This document shows positions 61,145 through 64,000 of a stretch of DNA of 64,000 bases, one piece after another. Source of the stretch: Clostridium sp. DL-VIII (lineage in GTDB: Bacteria > Bacillota > Clostridia > Clostridiales > Clostridiaceae); assembly GCF_000230835.1 (NCBI RefSeq), contig NZ_CM001240.1:6156279-6220278 (forward strand), in the 5' to 3' direction. The stretch's first letter is position 1; every line of letters begins with the position of its first letter. A program made the position numbers and the translations under genes. The notes under the pieces are model-generated. The model saw only the letters and a program-made list of their open reading frames with translations. It did no database searches and was not told where the DNA came from.

Positions 61145-61984
61145 ATGAAAAAAAGAAATCTAGTTAGTTTATTATTAATAGGAGTATTAACCGCTACATC
61201 TTTATTAAGCTGTGGCAGTTCTGGAAACACTGCATCAAATAATAGTAAATCTGAGCAATCATCCACTACAAGTTCTGATGATTTACTAGCACAAATCAAA
61301 TCCAGCGGAACTTTAAAAATAGGTACTGAAGGCACATATGCCCCTTACACTTATCATAATGATAAAAATGAATTAGTTGGGTATGATGTAGAGGTTGGAC
61401 AAGCTATCGCAAAGGAACTTGGTGTAAAAGCTGAATTTATAGAAACACCATGGGATTCATGTATAGCAGGGCTAGATGCAAAACGTTACGATGTTGTTAT
61501 GAATCAGGTTGGAATCACTGATGAAAGAAAAGAGAAATATGATTTTTCAACACCTTATACTGTAACAAGAGCTGTACTTATAGTGGGTAAAGATAATAAT
61601 GACATTAAGTCTTTCAACGATTTAAAGGGTAAAAAAGCAGCACAGGGATTAACAAGTAACTTTGCAGATATGGCTAAAAAGTACGGCGCAGATTTAGTTG
61701 ATACAGATGGTCAATTTAGTAAGTCAATAGATCTTATTGCAAGTGGTAGAGCAGATGCCACAATCAATGACGATGTTGCTTTCTATGACTACTTAAAGCA
61801 AAAACCAGATGCTCCATTAAAAATTGCTGATACTCTTAATGAAGCAAGTAATAATGCTGTTTTAATACGTAAAGGTAATGATTCTTTCGTAAATGCAGTA
61901 AATGATGCTTTAGCTAAATTAGATAAAGATGGAACATTAAAAAATATCTCTGAAAAATACTTTGGAAATGATGTTACAAAATAA
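61145..61984 (+). CDS. Polar amino-acid ABC importer substrate-binding lipoprotein
   Basis: This 279-residue lipoprotein has a signal peptide with a lipobox (LLSC, Cys23), a Ser/Asn-rich linker and the class II binding fold: LKIGTEGTYAPYTYHNDKNE, GYDVEVGQAIAKELGVKAEF, WDSCIAGLDAKRYDVVMNQVG, YDFSTPYT and ASGRADATINDD. It is closest in type to cystine/polar amino-acid binding proteins (TcyA/FliY-like). It captures the amino acid outside the cell. The gene starts an operon with a permease (18 bases later) and an ATPase. The exact amino acid cannot be told. Confidence 0.88.
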   Translation: MKKRNLVSLLLIGVLTATSLLSCGSSGNTASNNSKSEQSSTTSSDDLLAQIKSSGTLKIGTEGTYAPYTYHNDKNELVGYDVEVGQAIAKELGVKAEFIETPWDSCIAGLDAKRYDVVMNQVGITDERKEKYDFSTPYTVTRAVLIVGKDNNDIKSFNDLKGKKAAQGLTSNFADMAKKYGADLVDTDGQFSKSIDLIASGRADATINDDVAFYDYLKQKPDAPLKIADTLNEASNNAVLIRKGNDSFVNAVNDALAKLDKDGTLKNISEKYFGNDVTK

Positions 61985-62001
61985 TAAAAAGGAGTATCCT
62001 T

Positions 62002-62667
62002 ATGTTTTTTGACGATCGTATAGTTGAAATTATAAAAAGCTCGCTCTTTCCTATGCTTAAAGCTGGAATCATATATTCAATTCCACTGACGCTGGTTTCT
62101 TTTGCAATTGGACTGCTCATAGCTATTCTAGTTGCATTAGTTCAAATTTCAACCCTTAAAATTTTAAAACAAGTCACAAAATTTTATGTATGGATATTTA
62201 GAGGTACTCCTCTTTTAGTTCAGCTTTTCATAATCTTTTATGGACTTCCAAGTGCTGGAATAAAGATAGATCCAATACCATCAGCTATAATTGCATTTTC
62301 CCTAAATGTTGGTGCTTATAGTTCTGAAACAATAAGAGCAGCCATATTATCAATACCTAAGGGGCAATGGGAAGCGAGTTATTCCCTAGGTATGACTTAT
62401 ATACAAACTCTTACAAGAACTATTCTTCCACAAGCTGCAAAAGTATCAATTCCGCCACTTTTTAATACATTTATAAGTCTTGTTAAAGATACATCACTGG
62501 CAGCTAACATAACAGTTACTGAAATGTTCATGGAAACTCAGAGAATTGTTGCAAGAACCTATGAACCTCTTGTTTTATATTGCGAAGTAGCTTTGGTCTA
62601 TCTGATTTTCTGTACAATATTAGCGCAAATACAAAAGTATTCAGAGAAGAAACTATCTGTAGGCTAA
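62002..62667 (+). CDS. Polar amino-acid ABC importer permease
   Basis: This 221-residue permease of the His/Glu/cystine class has about five membrane helices (SSLFPMLKAGIIYSIPLTL, AIGLLIAILVALVQI, and later ones). The family motif FRGTPLLVQLFIIFYGLP near residue 70 and the EAA loop EASYSLGMTYIQTLTRTILPQ near 140 are clear, followed by FISLVKDTSLAANITV. It forms the channel for the binding protein at 61145 as a homodimer, since only one permease gene is present. AAGGAG precedes the ATG. Confidence 0.92.
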   Translation: MFFDDRIVEIIKSSLFPMLKAGIIYSIPLTLVSFAIGLLIAILVALVQISTLKILKQVTKFYVWIFRGTPLLVQLFIIFYGLPSAGIKIDPIPSAIIAFSLNVGAYSSETIRAAILSIPKGQWEASYSLGMTYIQTLTRTILPQAAKVSIPPLFNTFISLVKDTSLAANITVTEMFMETQRIVARTYEPLVLYCEVALVYLIFCTILAQIQKYSEKKLSVG

Positions 62668-62706
62668 AATTTTATGCCATTTTTTCTCTGCTGGGAGGAT
62701 TTAACT

Positions 62707-63441
62707 ATGGTTGAAATTCAAAATTTAAACAAACATTATGATAATATACACATATTAAAAAATATTAACTTGACTATTGAATCAAATAAAACAACTGTAA
62801 TTATAGGTCCGTCAGGTTCTGGAAAAACCACTCTTCTTAGATGCCTCAACCTTCTTGAAACACCTGATGAAGGCATGATAATCATGAATAATGATGTATT
62901 GGATTTTTCTAAAGGAAATATAACAAAAACTGAAATAAACTCATATAGAAAAAAGACAGGTATGGTTTTTCAAAGTTTTAATTTGTTTCCTCACAGAACT
63001 GCACTTGAAAATATAATTGAAGGTCCTATAACAGTTTTAAAAATCCCTAAAAAGCAAGCAATAAAAAACGCTGAACTCCTTTTAGCAAAAATCGGATTAT
63101 TAGATAAACGGAATAATTATCCACATCAATTATCAGGCGGGCAGCAACAGCGTGTTGCAATTGCAAGAGCTCTAGCGATGAAACCTGAAATACTGCTTTT
63201 TGATGAACCTACAAGTGCATTAGATCCTGAACTTGAAGTAGAGGTTTTAAATCTTATAAAAGAACTTGCCAAGGAAAATTACACAATCGCAATTGTTACT
63301 CATAAAATGTCTTTTGCACGAGAAGTTGCAGATGAACTCCTATTTGTAGATAAAGGAGAAATTATTGAAAGAGGATCCTATGATGCTTTAAATAATTCTG
63401 ATAATGAAAGAATCCGGCAATTTTTAAACTTACTTAATTAA
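62707..63441 (+). CDS. Polar amino-acid ABC importer ATP-binding protein
   Basis: This 244-residue ATPase has Walker A GPSGSGKTT, Q-loop MVFQSFNLFPH, signature LSGGQQQR, Walker B ILLFDEPTSALDPE and H-loop VTHKMS, the usual form of the GlnQ/HisP group. The start is the ATG at 62707, eight bases after GGAGG; a longer frame opens upstream at 62674 but crosses the ribosome site. It energises uptake by the permease gene 39 bases upstream. A terminator-like stem-loop follows. Confidence 0.92.
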   Translation: MVEIQNLNKHYDNIHILKNINLTIESNKTTVIIGPSGSGKTTLLRCLNLLETPDEGMIIMNNDVLDFSKGNITKTEINSYRKKTGMVFQSFNLFPHRTALENIIEGPITVLKIPKKQAIKNAELLLAKIGLLDKRNNYPHQLSGGQQQRVAIARALAMKPEILLFDEPTSALDPELEVEVLNLIKELAKENYTIAIVTHKMSFAREVADELLFVDKGEIIERGSYDALNNSDNERIRQFLNLLN

Positions 63442-63445
63442 TATT

Positions 63446-63497
63446 AAAGGGAGCGTCGCAAAATGATTGAATTTTAATCAGGAGCGATGCTCCTTTT
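63446..63497. terminator. Stem-loop between the amino-acid importer and the GH62 gene
   Basis: AAAGGGAGCGTCGC pairs with GCGATGCTCCTTT around a loop with GATTGAATTTTAATC, itself a small hairpin. It ends in TTTT on the plus strand and AAA on the left, so it can act for both convergent genes. Its core resembles the 10575 and 14494 repeats only loosely. Confidence 0.65.
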
Positions 63498-63503
63498 CGA
63501 TTA

Positions 63504-64000
63504 TTAATAATTTTTTATTACTCCTAAGTCCCAGATAAGCTTTTGATAATCGCCATTCAAATTAGTAGTACCTTGAATGAGGAAATCAACATGATTAATA
63601 TCGTTTATCTCCATTTTCTGATTATATCCTGAACGTAGGATTTCGCCATGTGATACATTAGTTGTCCACTTATCTGCATCATAAGTTAAATTACCATGCC
63701 ATGCCCACTTTTCAGCTACTTGAGTCCATGGTCCTCCAGCATTCTTTGATGTCCATAATTCATAATAGCGGCCATCTTTCTGATCTTCAATAATCATATA
63801 ATATTGACCATCTGCAAGTGATTTATAAACATGTGAACCTTCGAAGGAATTAGTTATAGCCACTGTAGGTGCACTCCAACCTGTTGGGAAATTAGCTAAA
63901 GAGGTCTTACGTACGTACAATTTTCCTGAACCATCACTTGGTGTATTATACATGTACGCATATGAATCATCACAAACAATGTAGTAATCCCATCCCATAT
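63504..64000 (-). CDS. GH62-type alpha-L-arabinofuranosidase, partial (C-terminal part)
   Basis: This is the last 165 or so residues of a protein that continues past the right edge; the Met near 63998 is not its start. It shows the five-bladed propeller pattern of GH62: WDYYIVCDDSYAYMYNT, KTSLANFPTGWSAP, FEGSHVYKSLADGQYYMIIED, YYELWTSKNAGGPWTQVAE, and WTTNVSHGEILRSGYNQKM, then DFLIQGTT and YQKLIWDLGVIKN. The VSHGEILRS block and the closing IQG motif fit GH62, enzymes that remove arabinose from arabinoxylan. They are secreted and rarer in clostridia than in fungi and actinomycetes. The N-terminus, signal peptide and any carbohydrate-binding domain are outside the window. Confidence 0.75.
   Translation of the reverse strand, partial: MGWDYYIVCDDSYAYMYNTPSDGSGKLYVRKTSLANFPTGWSAPTVAITNSFEGSHVYKSLADGQYYMIIEDQKDGRYYELWTSKNAGGPWTQVAEKWAWHGNLTYDADKWTTNVSHGEILRSGYNQKMEINDINHVDFLIQGTTNLNGDYQKLIWDLGVIKNY

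Overview
The window is AT-rich (about 70% A+T by eye) and carries the gene content of a motile, endospore-type low-GC Firmicute, most likely a saccharolytic or solvent-producing Clostridium of cluster I. Grounds: strong GGAGG ribosome sites, frequent GTG and TTG starts, CsoR/CopA/CopZ, DUF1700/DUF4097 and DUF421/DUF4363 pairs, CheB/CheR/MotAB chemotaxis genes, GH1 and GH62 glycosidases. This is inferred from proteins, not from a marker gene. I see no rRNA, tRNA, CRISPR array, prophage or intact insertion sequence.

Layout. 1-3.2 kb: phosphonate-type ABC importer (phnD-phnC-phnE-phnE', minus strand, running off the left edge). 4-10.3 kb: helD, then a likely operon of two signal peptidases, a DUF3006 protein and ftsH. 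10.9-14.5 kb: a plus-strand cassette of one small secreted protein, three polytopic membrane proteins and an ABC ATPase, my best candidate for an undescribed secreted-peptide/immunity system. 14.6-16.7 kb: lysA behind a lysine riboswitch with its terminator. 16.9-20.1 kb: an orphan TIM-barrel gene, a non-coding DnaA-box cluster, and a DUF1700/DUF4097 pair. 20.4-24 kb: alanyl-tRNA editing protein, orphan sugar-binding protein, polysaccharide deacetylase. 24.2-29.1 kb: heterodimeric ABC exporter and a divergent LysR regulator. 29.3-32.3 kb: iron/cobalamin-type ABC importer with a structured leader. 32.8-35.9 kb: copper operon csoR-copA-copZ with a visible promoter and operator. 36.2-42.9 kb: metabolic singletons (M20 amidohydrolase, CPBP protease, nitrilase-family hydrolase, MIF-type tautomerase, WYL regulator, VOC protein, radical SAM protein, GyrI-like protein). 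43.3-57.5 kb: signalling and motility block (soluble hybrid kinase + HPt, three chemoreceptors, CheW, CheY, NarL-type regulator, CheB, CheR, MotB, MotA) but no CheA. 57.8-64 kb: DUF421/DUF4363 pair, GH1 glycosidase, polar amino-acid ABC importer, and the end of a GH62 arabinofuranosidase.

The intergenic DNA is unusually rich in dispersed, non-coding inverted-repeat elements. I can define at least four families: A (ends like AGGCATATGAAAnAAATAAC; about 16121, 20306, 24067, 43108, 60792), B (large hairpins; about 27764 and 51561, with end fragments at 3650 and 39428), C (about 3793-4042), and D (about 58549 and 59045-59291). Smaller repeats of the CAGTTTACAGTT and ACAATTGACAATTG types also occur. 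Several sit where they could affect expression: between the lysine riboswitch and lysA, at the 3' end of copA, and just upstream of a signal peptidase start. These copies resemble MITEs or BIME-like repeats, but I cannot tell which transposase, if any, moves them.

Start codons were often moved inward from the longest reading frame to match a Shine-Dalgarno site; each case is stated in its entry.
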